From Achatina immaculata (Eukaryota; Mollusca; Gastropoda; Stylommatophora; Achatinidae), in the NCBI GenBank assembly GCA_009760885.1, contig CM019704.1, forward strand, positions 13,561,803 to 13,625,802: a stretch of 64,000 nt of DNA, given 5' to 3'. Position 1 is the stretch's first letter, and the number at the start of each line of letters is the position of its first letter. Both the position numbers and the translations under genes were made by a program. This document shows positions 35,043 to 47,698 of the stretch, piece by piece. The notes under the pieces were generated by a model. The model worked only from the letters and a program-made list of their open reading frames with translations, was not told where the DNA came from and ran no database searches.

Positions 35043-35064
35043 TAGTATAGCAGTGGTGCTGATT

Positions 35065-35068
35065 GTGA

Positions 35069-35120
<52 letters not shown>

Positions 35121-35136
35121 GGTAGTAGTAGTAGTG
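35065..35136. repeat. (TAG)n microsatellite
   Basis: Runs of tag with a short tgg interruption. A second local feature is a G-run at 35219-35235. Confidence 0.95.
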
Positions 35137-35235
35137 GAGGTAATAGACATTGAAAAGCAGTTGTAGTAGTAATGATAGTAACAGTGCTGGAACTGAAGAG
35201 GAAAAAAATTCAACAAAAGGGGGGGGGGGGGGGGG

Positions 35236-36349
35236 AGAGTGGGTCATGTACTCGTATGTAGGAACACCTGCAGAATTTAAATCTTTGCAAGTAATGAGAC
35301 GTCGCAGCATTAAGTAATGAGACTGTGAATTGTGGGTGAAAGGGAGTCTGTATTTTATAAACTATCGGACCCCATGTCTATTTCAAAGGTTTGGTTAACC
35401 TCTGCATGGTTTTTAAAAAAGTTTATGTACTACTTCTGGCACTGAGAGATAGCACATAACCCGAAAGTACTGAAAATCACCTCATGAACCCCTTGTTATC
35501 TAAAATTTCCATATCGTACCCCTCACAATGTCTGAGTCTGTACTTTGACCCCGGGAAAGATATAATGACTTTCTGTTCCCTACTTACGTTTTGTTGAGAG
35601 CAACCAAAAATAAAGGTTTTTGTATGAGTCGCTATCTTTGATAGATGAATATTCAAGTAGAAACAGGCAAAGGGCCAAGCCTTGCAACTAACATCAGCAC
35701 GGCTGGCGGTTACTATGGCCGATTATGTCGAATAACACTGGTAAAATAACCTATGATGGAAACTGTACAGCAATGCTATATGCACCCCACAAATAGCTAG
35801 CATCCATCCGTGTACATCAAACTCGCTTTTGAAGACACAAGGAATCATTCATTGTTCTTTAGGTTGAACAGACTTAAGCCTAGGGTGCCGGAATATCAGG
35901 GGTCGACATAAAAAAAAAAACTTCGAATACAAGTTACTGCTTCATATGACAGGCATTTATAGCTACTATCGCTGCACTAACACGTTATGTTATCGAAAGG
36001 ACAGTGGCATATCCGTTGTGTTTGGTCTGTGTAATACAAAGTCATATAGAAACAGCAGTGATCACAGCTTTAGGGAATCAGGCCATATATCATGAGATGG
36101 ACAGTTTAGGTCTGACGGGCCCTTGTTACGTTTAGATTACTGGTCTAGGTGGTGGTTAAGCCGTCGTTGGTTGTTGTTGTTGTCGTTATTATTATTATCA
36201 TCGCCAGACGTTCGAAAATTGTATTTCTTGTGTGTATTTGCTCCTGGTCTACAGGTTACACGATGTGAATTAGCGACTCCCTGAATATTTGAAAGCCACA
36301 AACCTCAGAAAGGATTTTTTAAAACTGTAATAAACCTGATTATTACTTT
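35236..36349. other. Non-coding DNA, no gene seen
   Basis: I see neither a coding exon nor a recognisable transposon here. Confidence 0.4.
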
Positions 36350-36605
36350 AACTTGTCTACAGTGACTGGGGTTCCGTATAAGCGAACCAATGATGTACTC
36401 CGAACACATTCCAATACTGCTGAAAGAAAGGCCATATTGCGGACACCTGGAGGAAGAAGAAAAATGGGCCGACAAAGGACACCCCAGCGAACAACGATTG
36501 ACCTCGAACTGGACAATATGCAACGAAGCTGAGGCATCAAACAATGGGTAGCTGTAGACCGTGAGAAATGGTGAGAATGTGTTGCCGTCCTGCAAAGCGC
36601 GTTAG
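36350..36605 (+). mobile_element. LINE C-terminal remnant
   Basis: The plus-strand translation reads GRRKMGRQRTPQRT and, after a stop, WVAVDREKW, ECVAVLQSA. This is the standard end of apurinic-endonuclease LINE ORFs (RPVGRQR..R...DREKWRECV). Confidence 0.65.
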
Positions 36606-36654
36606 GAGTACTGGCCTGCGATTGCTTACTTGATCAGCATTCAAGAATAATGAC

Positions 36655-36880
36655 GGATTGAAAAATGACAGCCCAGCACTGCTGCAGGATTACCTAGGAT
36701 ATGTGGAGCACATCATCAAATGCAGTCTATACCAAGCTGTATGGCGATGTCGACAGAATATGGTGAGTTGCTTTATTTTTAAGGATATCCAACTTGACAC
36801 CCGAGAATGTTTGAAGAGGAAGGATGGATGAATACAGACTCAAGATATTCTACACAGACTGATATACAGAAGTGAAAGGC
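36655..36880 (+). mobile_element. Second remnant of the RNase H-type LINE tail
   Basis: Segments 'gacagcccagcac', 'gtatggcgatgtcgacag' and 'gatatccaacttgacacccg' align in order with 11521-11690. Confidence 0.6.
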
Positions 36881-37741
36881 AGACTCTAGTGTTTGTGTGT
36901 GTTTGTGTGTGTGTGTGTGTGTGTGTTTTTTTTTTTTGCAATCAACTCTGTAATCTTCTCTGGAGACTCCACTACCACATAAAATCACGACGAAGCCGAC
37001 CACAACAGCCAGCAACTGGTTCCCAGCCTGGATAGCCAGGCAACTGACAGTGAGAAGCCCATCACTCTATTACCACCCCCATCTTTGTCCCAGAAATTAT
37101 TCTAAATAAATGTCAAGATCACACACACACATCTATGTTAGCAGACTTGGATGGTAGGTTTTATAACTGGCGAGAGTGAAACAATATCAGTTATATGCTG
37201 TACTTACAGAATGTGAAATATACACGGGCCTACCAGGCCCTTTTGGGTCTTGGTTAATTTTTTGTAAAGAAAAAAAAAGGGGGTAGTCGAATTACTTGCT
37301 TTCTCCATTCTCCCTCCCCTCTTATGTATGTTCCTAAAGATCAGTATTGTGATCCTCTGAGGTCTGCATCTTAGACGGCGCCCATTTGGCCTAATGGTAA
37401 CATCAGTCCTGCATGAGGAAAGAGGATAGGTGCAAAATTAACTTAGAGAGTGATGAACAAGTGTAACACTTTTCTGTACAATGAAGTGTTAATGATGTTA
37501 ATACCAACATCTTGATCGATCCAATAATTTCAGCTTGATTTTTCATACCACGCTTGTCACGTAACACCAGCATAGGCAGGGACTCAATGAAATCAATAAA
37601 GCAGACGCTTAGGTCTGCTTGAACTTTAATTACGTGCTGACAACTTAATTTCAAGTCGCTGTCTATCGATTGCTCCTGATTATTTCTTCTTCTTCTTCTT
37701 TAAGAAGTCTAGATAAGTAGAGATGAGCACGTCGTAATGAG

Positions 37742-37772
<31 letters not shown>

Positions 37773-37903
37773 ACAGCTTCTTACAGGTCACCCCCATCCC
37801 TTCTTTTTTTTGTCTATCTTGTTTATGTACAATATATCACACATGTAAATTTAGACCAGTGGCTGTCAATGCTCCATGTCTCAATCCTCTTTTTTTTTTT
37901 ACT
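36881..37903. other. Non-coding DNA with microsatellites
   Basis: (GT)n at 36893-36926 and (CT)n at 37741-37770. The 37361-37420 sequence has a tRNA-A-box-like 'tggcctaatggtaacatc' but no B-box. Confidence 0.5.
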
Positions 37904-38554
37904 AAGGCTGTCCCCATAGCCTCATGGTAACTGAGAGAGTGGCAATTGAGGAAGTAGAATATTTCACATATTTAGGCAGAATATTGGATAAATACGGGGG
38001 AAAGGGAAAGGATGTTAAAGCTAGTATAACTAAGGCCAGGACAGCACTTATCCAACTTAACAAAATACGGTCATCTAAGAACATCAAAACAAGAACCAAA
38101 CTTTGGCTTTTCAATACAAACGTAAATATTGTCCTGCTATATGGTTCACAGACATGGGTTATGACCATGGCAATACAACAGAGGATACAAACATTCATGA
38201 ACTACTGCTTGAGGATTTAAAACATTAAATGGCAGGACAAGATCAGAAACGAGAAGGTCTGGGAAAGGACAGGACAGGACAAGAACCTACGAACCTACAA
38301 ATCATGTCTAGTAAGTGGAGCCACACTGAGGAAACAAGACGCCAACATAGCAAGACATGGAATCCTCGAGGAAATAGAAAATGAGGAAGACCTAGACTTG
38401 CTTGGAGAAGAGAAATTATGACAGTGCTCAGAGACAAGGGATACACATGGAAGGAAGCAGAGAATAATTCCAAGAACAGGAATGACTGGAGAGCCTTTAT
38501 CCGTGGGCTATGCTCTCAGATGAGTGAAAGGCGATGATGATGAAGGCTGTCCCC
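37904..38554 (+). mobile_element. LINE D, 5'-truncated insertion with 12-bp TSD
   Basis: The insert at 37916-38542 is flanked by aaggctgtcccc (37904-37915 and 38543-38554). It encodes the post-RT region VEYFTYLGRILDKYGGK, VKASITKARTALIQLNKI, NVNIVLLYGSQTW, then degenerate sequence. It ends in (GATGAT)n. It is distinct from families A-C by sequence but has the same architecture. Confidence 0.92.
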
Positions 38555-39049
38555 GAATCCTCCCCTGTATAATAAATTATTATATAGAACAGATTTTCAT
38601 CATCATACAGTTGTAGGCCAGTCTACCTCCTTGGTGAAAATCCCTGATTTAGATTTTCTCCTCTTTTGCTGCTTCTTCGTCCTGTATGTTCTTGGATGAA
38701 TAAGACACAGGCCGAAACCTTGCAACTGTTTGAACAGAGATTTTTCTGTTTTCAATAGGTTAGCGAAGTTGACTCAGTCAAAACCTGGAACTGGTTGAAA
38801 ACTGGAATCCGGAATTCTTTAGCTTGCAAATGCGTTTTGCCGGCCAAAACATGTAAATAAATGGCTACATATCAGTTGGAATGCATACGAAAGATAAACA
38901 AATAAAACTAAACAAAAGCCTAAAGCTAAATAAACAAAATGGTCTCCAAACTGTATATAAGCACTGACTTTAGCTTGTAGTCGCCAACTTCATTAGCCCC
39001 TAGCAACAGTGTAGCCTGTCTTTTGCAGCCTTGAATCCAAGCATAAATG
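38555..39049. other. Short non-coding gap
   Basis: No gene recognised between LINE D and the pogo remnant; an ATT microsatellite is at 39050-39066. Confidence 0.4.
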
Positions 39050-39059
39050 TTATTATTAT

Positions 39060-39460
39060 TATTATTTTGCAATAAAAGTTTTAGGTGGAATTTTCTTCCA
39101 GTTTAGGCCTGTTTCATCAACATTGAATAGCGGTTGTTCTGTACAGCCACAGTCTTCTATACTTCTTTTTAAAGCTCTGCAAGATAAAATTTCTGCGGCT
39201 ACAATATCTGCACTAGCTCCTCCTTCTCACACTGTTACAATCTGACCTAACATTACAATTACACCGGTCTTTACTTGCTTCAAATTTTCTTCTACTGATT
39301 GTCTTTCCTCTTTCAGCCATCATTGCATTAAACAACGATGTGGCTTTAGCCTGGATAGTGGCAGTGCTAACAGGAATGCTGGACTGATTTATTCTCGAAT
39401 CCACTTTTTTTTTTCCATGTCAGCAATTAGACTGCCGTGCTTTCTAATGCACTGAAGTAG
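39060..39460 (-). pseudogene. pogo/Tigger-type transposase fragment
   Basis: On minus, across frameshifts, it reads IRKHGSLIADMEKK, then INQSSIPVSTATIQAKATSL and FEASKDR. After further frame changes comes a VDETGL-like box (plus 'gcctgtttcatcaacattgaa' at about 39106). This is the CENP-B-type HTH followed by the start of the DDE domain of pogo/Tigger transposases. At least three frame errors make it a dead fragment. Confidence 0.75.
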
Positions 39461-40565
39461 CACTTTTACTTTCTTACAACGATACAGACTGAAGAACATT
39501 TTTTATAGTAAATTAAATAAAAGTCCAGTAATAAATAAAGATTTTGAAAAGAGAAGACACTAAAGAAAAAGATCAACACAAGAGGGACTGAAGAAAATAA
39601 AAGCATTGATGACAGATGGGAAGATATAAAAACCATTATAAAGAGCACAGTGGAAGAATGCCTGGGAATCAAGACCATAACTAAAAGAAAATAACTGGTT
39701 CTATGAAGTCTTTAGAGAGGCAGTCATAAAGAAAAGAACAGCAAGACATATATAACTGAATGACATGAACAAAAAAAAAAAAAAACAAATGAGGGGAAGT
39801 CAAAAAGTTACACGTCAACAAAAACGACAATATATGAAAGACATGGTAACCGACATGCAGACATACCATTAAAATATGAAAAGCAGGGAATTCTAGATAG
39901 AATTGCGAACAGTAAAGCAAAGGTATAAACAACCGCTGCAGAGCTTGAAAGATAGTAATGGAAACATAATAAATAATGAAGAGAAAATCTGTATCAGATG
40001 GAAAGAATATTTTGAAAAACCACTAAACTGTGAAGAGGCTTGTGAACCTGAAATAGAGGAACCAGATTTAAAAGAAGTCATCTACAGTATCATGTTTCTA
40101 TGAAACAACAAAGCAACGGGTTCAGATTGAATTGCTGCAGAACTGATTAAGGAAGGAGGTCTAAATCTACATGAACAGATGTGTGCACTAATACAACAAA
40201 TATGGAGAGAAGAAAAACTCCCTAGCGAATGGAGAGAATTATTACTGATCCCATTATTTTAAAAAGGCGGTAAGAGCAAGTATGAAAACTACAGAGGAAT
40301 ATCCTTATTACAAACATGCTACAAAATGCTATCTATAATACTTTTAACTAGATTAAAACCATACAGTGAGAACATACTGGGAGATTATAAGTGAGATTTT
40401 AGAAAGAATAAATCAACCACAGACCAAATATTTTATCTACGTCAAAGAGCAGAAAAGTACTGGGAATATGGAAAAGTATATAACATCTTCATTGACTTCA
40501 AGAAAGCCTATGGCAGCACAGATAGCAGCAGCTCATGGAAAATTATGAAAGAATTTGAGATACCT

Positions 40566-40875
40566 AATAAATTAATAATTGAATTAATATTGAAGAAGGC
40601 TGGCTAGTAAAGAGGATTAAAGAGAGAAAACTTAAATATTTTGGACACATTAAACTTCACGATAATTTAGAGAAGACCGTATTGGAAGGATACATAATGG
40701 GAAAAAGAAAAAGAGGAAGACCAAAACGAAGATGGCTGCAAGAAATCGTTGACGATCTGCAAATGGATGCAGCAGCAGCAGGCCATCTTGCTCACAACCG
40801 AGAGGTCTATAGGAGTACTGTTAGGGAGGCAAAGTTCCGCAAGGGACATGCAAATGAATGAATGAATAAATTAAT
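40566..40875 (+). mobile_element. LINE family C 3' fragment nested in LINE E, 11-bp TSD
   Basis: The insert at 40577-40864 is flanked by aataaattaat (40566-40576 and 40865-40875). Removing it rejoins the host LINE reading frame (...IPNKLI / NLTRICMED...). Confidence 0.93.
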
Positions 40876-40975
40876 CAATCTGACCAGAATATGTATGGAG
40901 GATGCACAAAATATGGTAATATATAAAGGAAGAAAGTCAGAACCCTTCTCTATAAGAACTCGTTTAAAAAAAAGG

Positions 40976-41075
40976 TGATACATTATCTCCATTACTATCC
41001 AACCTAGTACTAGAAAAGGTAATCATGATACATTATCTCCATTACTATCCAACCTAGTACTAGAAAAGGTAATCA
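40976..41075. repeat. 50-bp tandem duplication within the LINE E RT domain
   Basis: Two copies starting tgatacattatctccattac at 40976 and 41026 duplicate the conserved GDTLSPLL segment. Fifty bp is out of frame, so it kills the ORF. Confidence 0.95.
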
Positions 41076-42350
41076 GAAAAGTATAATAAGAAAGCAGTAC
41101 AGAAAAACAAGCTAAAATACTAGGATACACTGATGACATCGACCTGGTGGGGGAAACTATGCAAGAGGTCGTCAATACCTGCATACACCTGAGAGATGTA
41201 GAACTAATGTGGGCTTGACCATTAACCAAGATAAGACAGAGTATATGAAGATATCGAGAGACCAGAGTCAGAAAGATCAAGATTATGTAAATGTTGAAGA
41301 GATGATTATTAGGAAAGCAGAAACATACAAATATCTAGGCACAACCTTCAACAGAAGTAACACATTAAGCGAGGAAATTTGTTTTTCACCTGTTAAAATC
41401 CAAAACCCTGTCTCAAAACACCAAAATAACAATCTACAAAACCAGCCGTCATGTATGGATCAGAAACATGGAGTACGACAAATAAAGATGAATAACAATT
41501 GCAGATCTTTGAGAACAAGATCCTAAGAAGAATCTTTGGGCCAATAAAGGATACCAACAGTGGAGAATGGTTAGATATAAAGAACACTGAACTGAACAAT
41601 AATTAGCGTATAAGTATACACCTATACACGAAGTACTGCAGTGCTTCTATACTTTATCTCGTCTCTCTATTTCTTTATCCTGTTTGTTTGTATTCGTTTT
41701 GTACACTGCCGTTGTGATGTAGAGTTTGGCAGCAAGGAAAAAGCTACAACTGAACCAAACGCTGCCGCAGATAGCATAAAACAGTGGTTCTCAACCCATG
41801 GGCCGCAGCCCAAAGGTGGGCCGTGACAGGGAGTATTATGGGCCGCGTTGAAGTTACAAAGCAGCAAAACATTATTCCACATTTTCCACGCAATGCATAG
41901 GCCCTAGGAGCAGACTGAACTGGTGCAAGCTGCAGAATTGTAGGTCACTTTATTAGTATGTACGCAATGCGACTATCGGAGAAAGGATGGTCCAGACAGC
42001 GTTTCTTCCAGCATCAAACAGAAATGTGACGTACATAACAAGACGGCATTACTTTTAAAGTGCACCACCGGCGTCTTTCTGACCGTGTTGCTGAAACGTG
42101 CAGTTTTACAGTATAATTTTAGAGAACAGTCGGCGTAGATTCTGCGAGAGAGAAGTGAAATATAATTCTCAGTAATCGTGTTTTAGTTTAAAAATCATAT
42201 TTCGTTGGCTGGAGAGTCGATCTTCGGTCTTGGTGCTGTATGTAATTCGTATTGGACTAATCAACGGATTCCAGTTACCCACGTAGTGATAGTGGAGACT
42301 TTTCGGATATCCTTTTTTATTGTTTAAACTTTCAAACTTTAGGCGCTAAA

Positions 42351-42503
42351 ATGGATCGATTTGTGAAACGTAAGCCTTCGACTTCGCGCAAACAAAATGA
42401 TAGTAGTGGCAGCGAAAGTCACTGTGATCGAGACGACATTAGCGTTGATACTTGTAAGGAAATAAATACGGTTAAAAAATATGATGTGAAGTATATTAAG
42501 TAC
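42351..42503 (+). pseudogene. hAT transposase, N-terminal part (before LINE insertion)
   Basis: It starts MDRFVKRKPSTSRKQ, like the MDRFLKRK openings of ZBED5/GTF2IRD2/SCAND3-type hAT-derived proteins, and reaches KYDVKYIKY at the insertion point. The remainder is at 45713-46620. Confidence 0.85.
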
Positions 42504-45500
42504 CCCCCGTGTGGTACCCGGGATCTGCAAAGAATAGGACCACTGTACCCTACCATGCATGATCGTAAAAGGCGACTAAGGAGGGTTCAGCATAGGGCCA
42601 GCAACCCTATCTGGTAAAAAACAATCAGACTGCTACAGAAACAGAAGCAAGGGAAAAAGCAAATGCAGGTGGAAGGAGAAATGCGTATCAGGAAACTGAG
42701 CACATGAAGGTTGTGGATGAAAGCCAGCCACTGGAAGTCCCCAGCCCGACTGCAGACCTCCTGGAACCTAAACAAAAGATGCAAATAGGCAGCTGAAATG
42801 TAAGAACACTAAACCAGACTGGAAAACTAGCACAAACCATCAAGGAAATGCACAGATACAAACTAGACATACTAGGAATACAAGAAGCAAGATGGACAGG
42901 ACAAGGCAGAAGGAAATTAACAACACAGCACACAGAAGATACAATAATATGGTCAGGTAAAGAAGATCTTCATGAAGGAGGAGTAGCATTGATTATAACA
43001 AAAGAAGCATCAAGAGCATTGCTGAAATGGACCCCAATAAATGAGAGATTATTATATGCACGTTTCAACTCAAGATTCACGAAGCTGTCTATTATAGTTT
43101 GTTATGCACCAACAGAAGCAGCTGAAGAGGAATTAAAAGAAGATTTTTACAACAGCCTCCAAGCCACAGTAGAAACAATACCCAAGCATGACATGCTACT
43201 CATCTTGGGCGACTTCAATGCAAAAGTAGGTGAAGGAAATGAAGATAGAAGAAGAATCATGGGAAGAGAAGGAATCGGAGAAATAAATGAAAATGGAGAA
43301 AGACTGTGCAGTTTCTGTGAAGAAAACATGATGACCATCGGAGGGACAATTTTCCAACACAAAAACATCCATAAGGTGACTTGGAGGTCACCAGATAAAA
43401 CCACAGAAAACCAAATCGATCACATACTAATAAACAACAAGTGGAAACGGTCACTACAAGATGTGCGAGCAAGGAAAGGAGCAGATATAGGAAGTGATCA
43501 CAACCTTCTGGTAGCAAAAATAAAACTAAAATTAAGGAAAGCCAGAATCGGAGAACACAGAAAGATACATTTTGATACAAGAAAACTGATAGACCAGCAA
43601 ACAAGAAATGAATTCTCAATAATACTTAAGAACCGCTTCAGTGTCCTACAAGACGAATCAGAAATGTCCATATTAGAGTTCAATAAAACACTACAGGAAA
43701 CAGCAAAAGAGGTGCTGGGATATCGGAAAAGGAGAAAAGAGGAATGGATAAGTGAGACCACATGGGAAAAGATAGAGCAAAGAAAAGAAATCAAGAAAAA
43801 ATTACTGAACACCAAATCACAACGGCTTAAAGAACGAGTTTTAAGTAATTATGCACAAAAAGACAAAGAAGTGAAGGAATCATGCCGTCAAGATAAACGT
43901 CAGTATTATGACAACTTAGCAGAGACAGCAGAGAAAGCAGCATATACAAATGACATGAAAACCATATATAAAATCACAAAGCAGATGACAGGTAACTTCA
44001 ATACAAGATGTGAAAGTGCAGTAAGAACACAAAATGGACAACTGGTCAGTGGAGAAAGAGAAAAAATTGAAAGATGGAGGGAACACTTTAACACCCTACT
44101 AAACAGAACACAAGCAGCACAAGCAATAGATATACCTGAAGCAAAAGCGGAACTAAACATCAATACAGGACCAATAACAATAAATGAAGTAAAAGAGGCG
44201 ATAAAGATGCTAAAATCAGACAGGGCACCAGGTGAAGATGAAGTGACTGCTGAGATGTTGAAAGCAGAAGAAACAGAAACACCAAAACAACTTTGCCGGA
44301 TATTACAACAAATCTGGGATTTAGAAAAAGCCCCAGAGGAGTGGAAAACTGGTCTTATAGTAAAACTACCAAAGAAGGGTGACCTCAGAGATTGCGGGAA
44401 CTGGAGAGGCATTACCCTACTGCCACTCACTAGTAAAGTATTTTGCAGAATAATCATCAACAGAATTGTACCAACACTTGAGGAAAAACTTCGGAAAGAG
44501 CAGGCAGGATTTAGGAAAGGAAGATCATGCATAGACCATATTTGTACTTAGACAAATATTAGAACAGGCAAATGAATGGCATAGCACAACATATGCATTA
44601 TTCATAGATTTTGAGAAAGCCTTCGACAGTGTCAACAGAGATGCACTGTGGAAAATCCTAAGATGGCATGGCCTCCCCCATAAAATAGTTAATGTAATCA
44701 AAGCCCTATACGAGGGTTTTCAGTGCAAAGTTATCTGTGGAGAACATACCTCCAGCAGCTTTAGGGTACAAACAGGAGTGAAACAGGGATGTGTACTATC
44801 ACCAACATTATTTATCTTGGCAGTAGACTGGTTAATGAAGGAGCAACATCAGACAAACGCAGAGGATTACAATGGACCCTTAACACAGTGCTGGAGGACC
44901 TTGACTTTGCGGACGACATTTGTCTATTATCAAGCAGTCACAAAGATATGCAAGATAAAATAAACAAGTTAACCCAGAATGCAAACAACATAGGACTAAA
45001 GATCAACGTAGGAAAGACAAGGTTAATGAAGCAAAATGTGAACAACAGAAATGTACTCAGAGTAGATAACAAGTTAGTGGAGGAGGTCAACGAATTTGTA
45101 TACCTTGGCAGCAGAGTAGTAGAAAATGGAGACAGCACAGAGGACATCAACAGCAGACTTACTAGAGCAAAACAGGCTTTTGCAATGCTACAGAATATAT
45201 GGAAATCAAATAAACTAAGCATAAATATGAAAATCAGGATATTTAAGAGTAATGTTCTAAGTGTACTACTCTATGGAAGTGAATGCTGGAAAATCACCAA
45301 AACCATAGAAAACAAGTTGAATTCTTTCCAGACTAAATGTTTACGTAGAATTAAAAAATATTTTGGCCAAACACCATAAGAAATAACATCTTATTGGCAG
45401 AAATGCAGATGAAACCACTGACAACAATTATTGAGGAAAGACGCTGGCGATGGTTGGGACATGTGCTCCGAATGACTGACAACTCACTACCAAAAATAGC

Positions 45501-45712
45501 ACTAAGATGGACACCACAGGGGAGCAGAAGTAAGGGTAGACCAAAAGAGACATGGAGAAGAACAACAGAAAGGATGTTGAGCAATAGAGGGCTCACCTGG
45601 GCAAGAGCAGAAAAAAAGGCGAAAGACAGGCATTTGTGGAAAACCCTTGCGGAAGCCCCATGTGCCCTGGGCACTTAAGGTTCAGAGAGAGAGAGAGATA
45701 TATATTAAGTAC
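42492..45712 (+). mobile_element. LINE A copy 1, full-length RTE-like retrotransposon, 12-bp TSD
   Basis: The insert at 42504-45700 (3.2 kb) is flanked by tatattaagtac at 42492-42503 and 45701-45712. The 5' end is ccccgtgtggtacccggg, and the 3' end is 'ttcagagagagagag' (short tandem repeat, no poly(A)). Size, single ORF and microsatellite tail fit the RTE clade and the 'craniofacial development protein 2-like' sequences annotated in many animals. A second full-length copy is at 49221-52407 in opposite orientation. Confidence 0.93.
42670..45679 (+). pseudogene. LINE A ORF: endonuclease plus reverse transcriptase, broken
   Basis: Apurinic-type endonuclease motifs: QIGS(W)NVRTL with TGG changed to TGA at 42794-42796, then IQEARWTG, YAPT, GDFNAKVG (about 43210), NQIDHILIN and SDHNLL (about 43500). 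The RT follows: LKSDRAPGEDEVTAEML, GNWRGITLLPL and EQAGFRKGRSCIDHI (about 44530). A 2-bp deletion relative to copy 2 shifts frame at about 44540. FIDFEKAFDSVNRDALW (motif A), GVKQGCVLSPTLF (motif B) and DFADDICLLS (active site, about 44910) follow in changing frames. The C-terminal tail is RRWRWLGHVLRM through LAEAPCALGT at 45678. The longest open piece is 567 residues (42848-44551). Confidence 0.92.
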
Positions 45713-46620
<908 letters not shown>

Positions 46621-46640
46621 GTACAAACAACAACTCAGAT

Positions 46641-47383
46641 GAATGTCCCGCTGTGTACAAACAACAACTGACCAACATAAAACTTTTGGATGTAGCAGGT
46701 AAAGATAACAAATAAAAAATAAATAAATAGATAAACATCTGCACGTGACAGCCCTGACTTCCTGTACCTTGTGCTTGATTTATGTACGTATCATCCCTTG
46801 GGAGTATAGGCCACGGATAAACTTTCTCCAGTCATCCCTGCTCTTGAATTTATTCCTTTACTTTTCTCCATGTGTATCTGGTCTCTGCACTTTCATAATT
46901 TCTCTTCTCCATGTAGTTCTGGGATGTAGATGTAAGGTAGGCGCAAAAATATGTTAAGAGTTTTTATTTAATCATGTAACTAAACTGATCCTATTTATGT
47001 ATATGTTGTATGTTCATTACAGATTAAAGCTTTAAAAAATACAACTTTGAGTGTTTGTGCATGAACATGTACATTTTTTCTTCATCAGTGTCCTCCTTTT
47101 ACAGAAGTCCGAAACTTTAGTGTCTTTCTTTTTGGACATTTGAAAATGGTTAACTTACCTCAGAGTGTTTCTACAGAACTATGTTGCACTGGAACTAACT
47201 TCACCATAGTCAGTACAAAAAACAAAACAAAACAAGAAATAAAACTAAGAAATTATTAATTATTTTTTTTAAACACCAAGATATTCACAAAATTTTTATT
47301 TTTCTTGATTTCATATTAACAAAATTGGCAATACTTCATATATAAATATATATATATATATATAAATATATATATATCTGAAC
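46641..47383. other. Non-coding DNA
   Basis: It starts with a 32-bp-spaced imperfect duplication (tgtacaaacaacaact at about 46620 and 46657). It contains (TA)n at 47340-47380 and no gene. Confidence 0.4.
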
Positions 47384-47473
47384 CTTAAGTGCCCAGGGCA
47401 CATGGGGCTTCCACAAGGGTTTTCCACAAATGCCTGTCCTTCGCCTTTTTTTCTGCTCTTGCCCAGGTGAGCC
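47384..47473 (-). mobile_element. LINE A 3' fragment, minus strand
   Basis: About 90 bp of the 3' end (gaaccttaagtgcccagggc) inserted in a (TA)n tract. It is extremely 5'-truncated. Confidence 0.9.
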
Positions 47474-47484
47474 CTATATATATA

Positions 47485-47698
47485 TCTTATATCCTTCCCG
47501 TGCCGTTAGACGTCACATAGGGCTCGCAAAGTAGTTCGCCAATATTTCCTGTCTTCGGCGAGTCTTTCAACCTCAACAAAGGATATTATGTCTGTTAACT
47601 TGGCCTCTCTTAATAATGTTCTCTTCAGAGTTTCACGCGGTCTGCCCCTTTTTCTTCGGCCTGTTGTGTTCCACTTGATAGCTTGTTTTCTTATATAT
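47485..47698 (-). mobile_element. LINE C-terminal remnant of another family, minus strand
   Basis: On minus it encodes KWNTTGRRKRGRPRETLKRT, LAEDRKYWRTTLRALCDV, the conserved C-terminal tail of LINE ORFs. Confidence 0.75.

Larger units (their letters stand above)
39560..41590 (+). mobile_element. LINE E remnant (RT region), interrupted by LINE C
   Basis: Fragments of a non-LTR retrotransposon ORF run left to right. They include a pre-RT KEYFEK.LN block (40000-40080), 'YSIMFL.NNKATGSD' (about 40080-40125) and the RT-A-like FIDFKKAYGS (about 40490). After the LINE C insertion comes RTGLKQGDTLSPLLSNLVLE (RT-B, about 40960-41010), then GYTDDIDLVG (active-site box, about 41122). After that comes an ETYKYLGTTFNRSN tail (about 41320). 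Numerous stops and a 50-bp tandem duplication at 40976-41075 disrupt it. Confidence 0.85.

Noticed and set aside
37361..37420. tRNA gene suggested by tggcctaatggtaacatc
   Set aside because: Only an A-box-like stretch; no B-box or acceptor-stem pairing.
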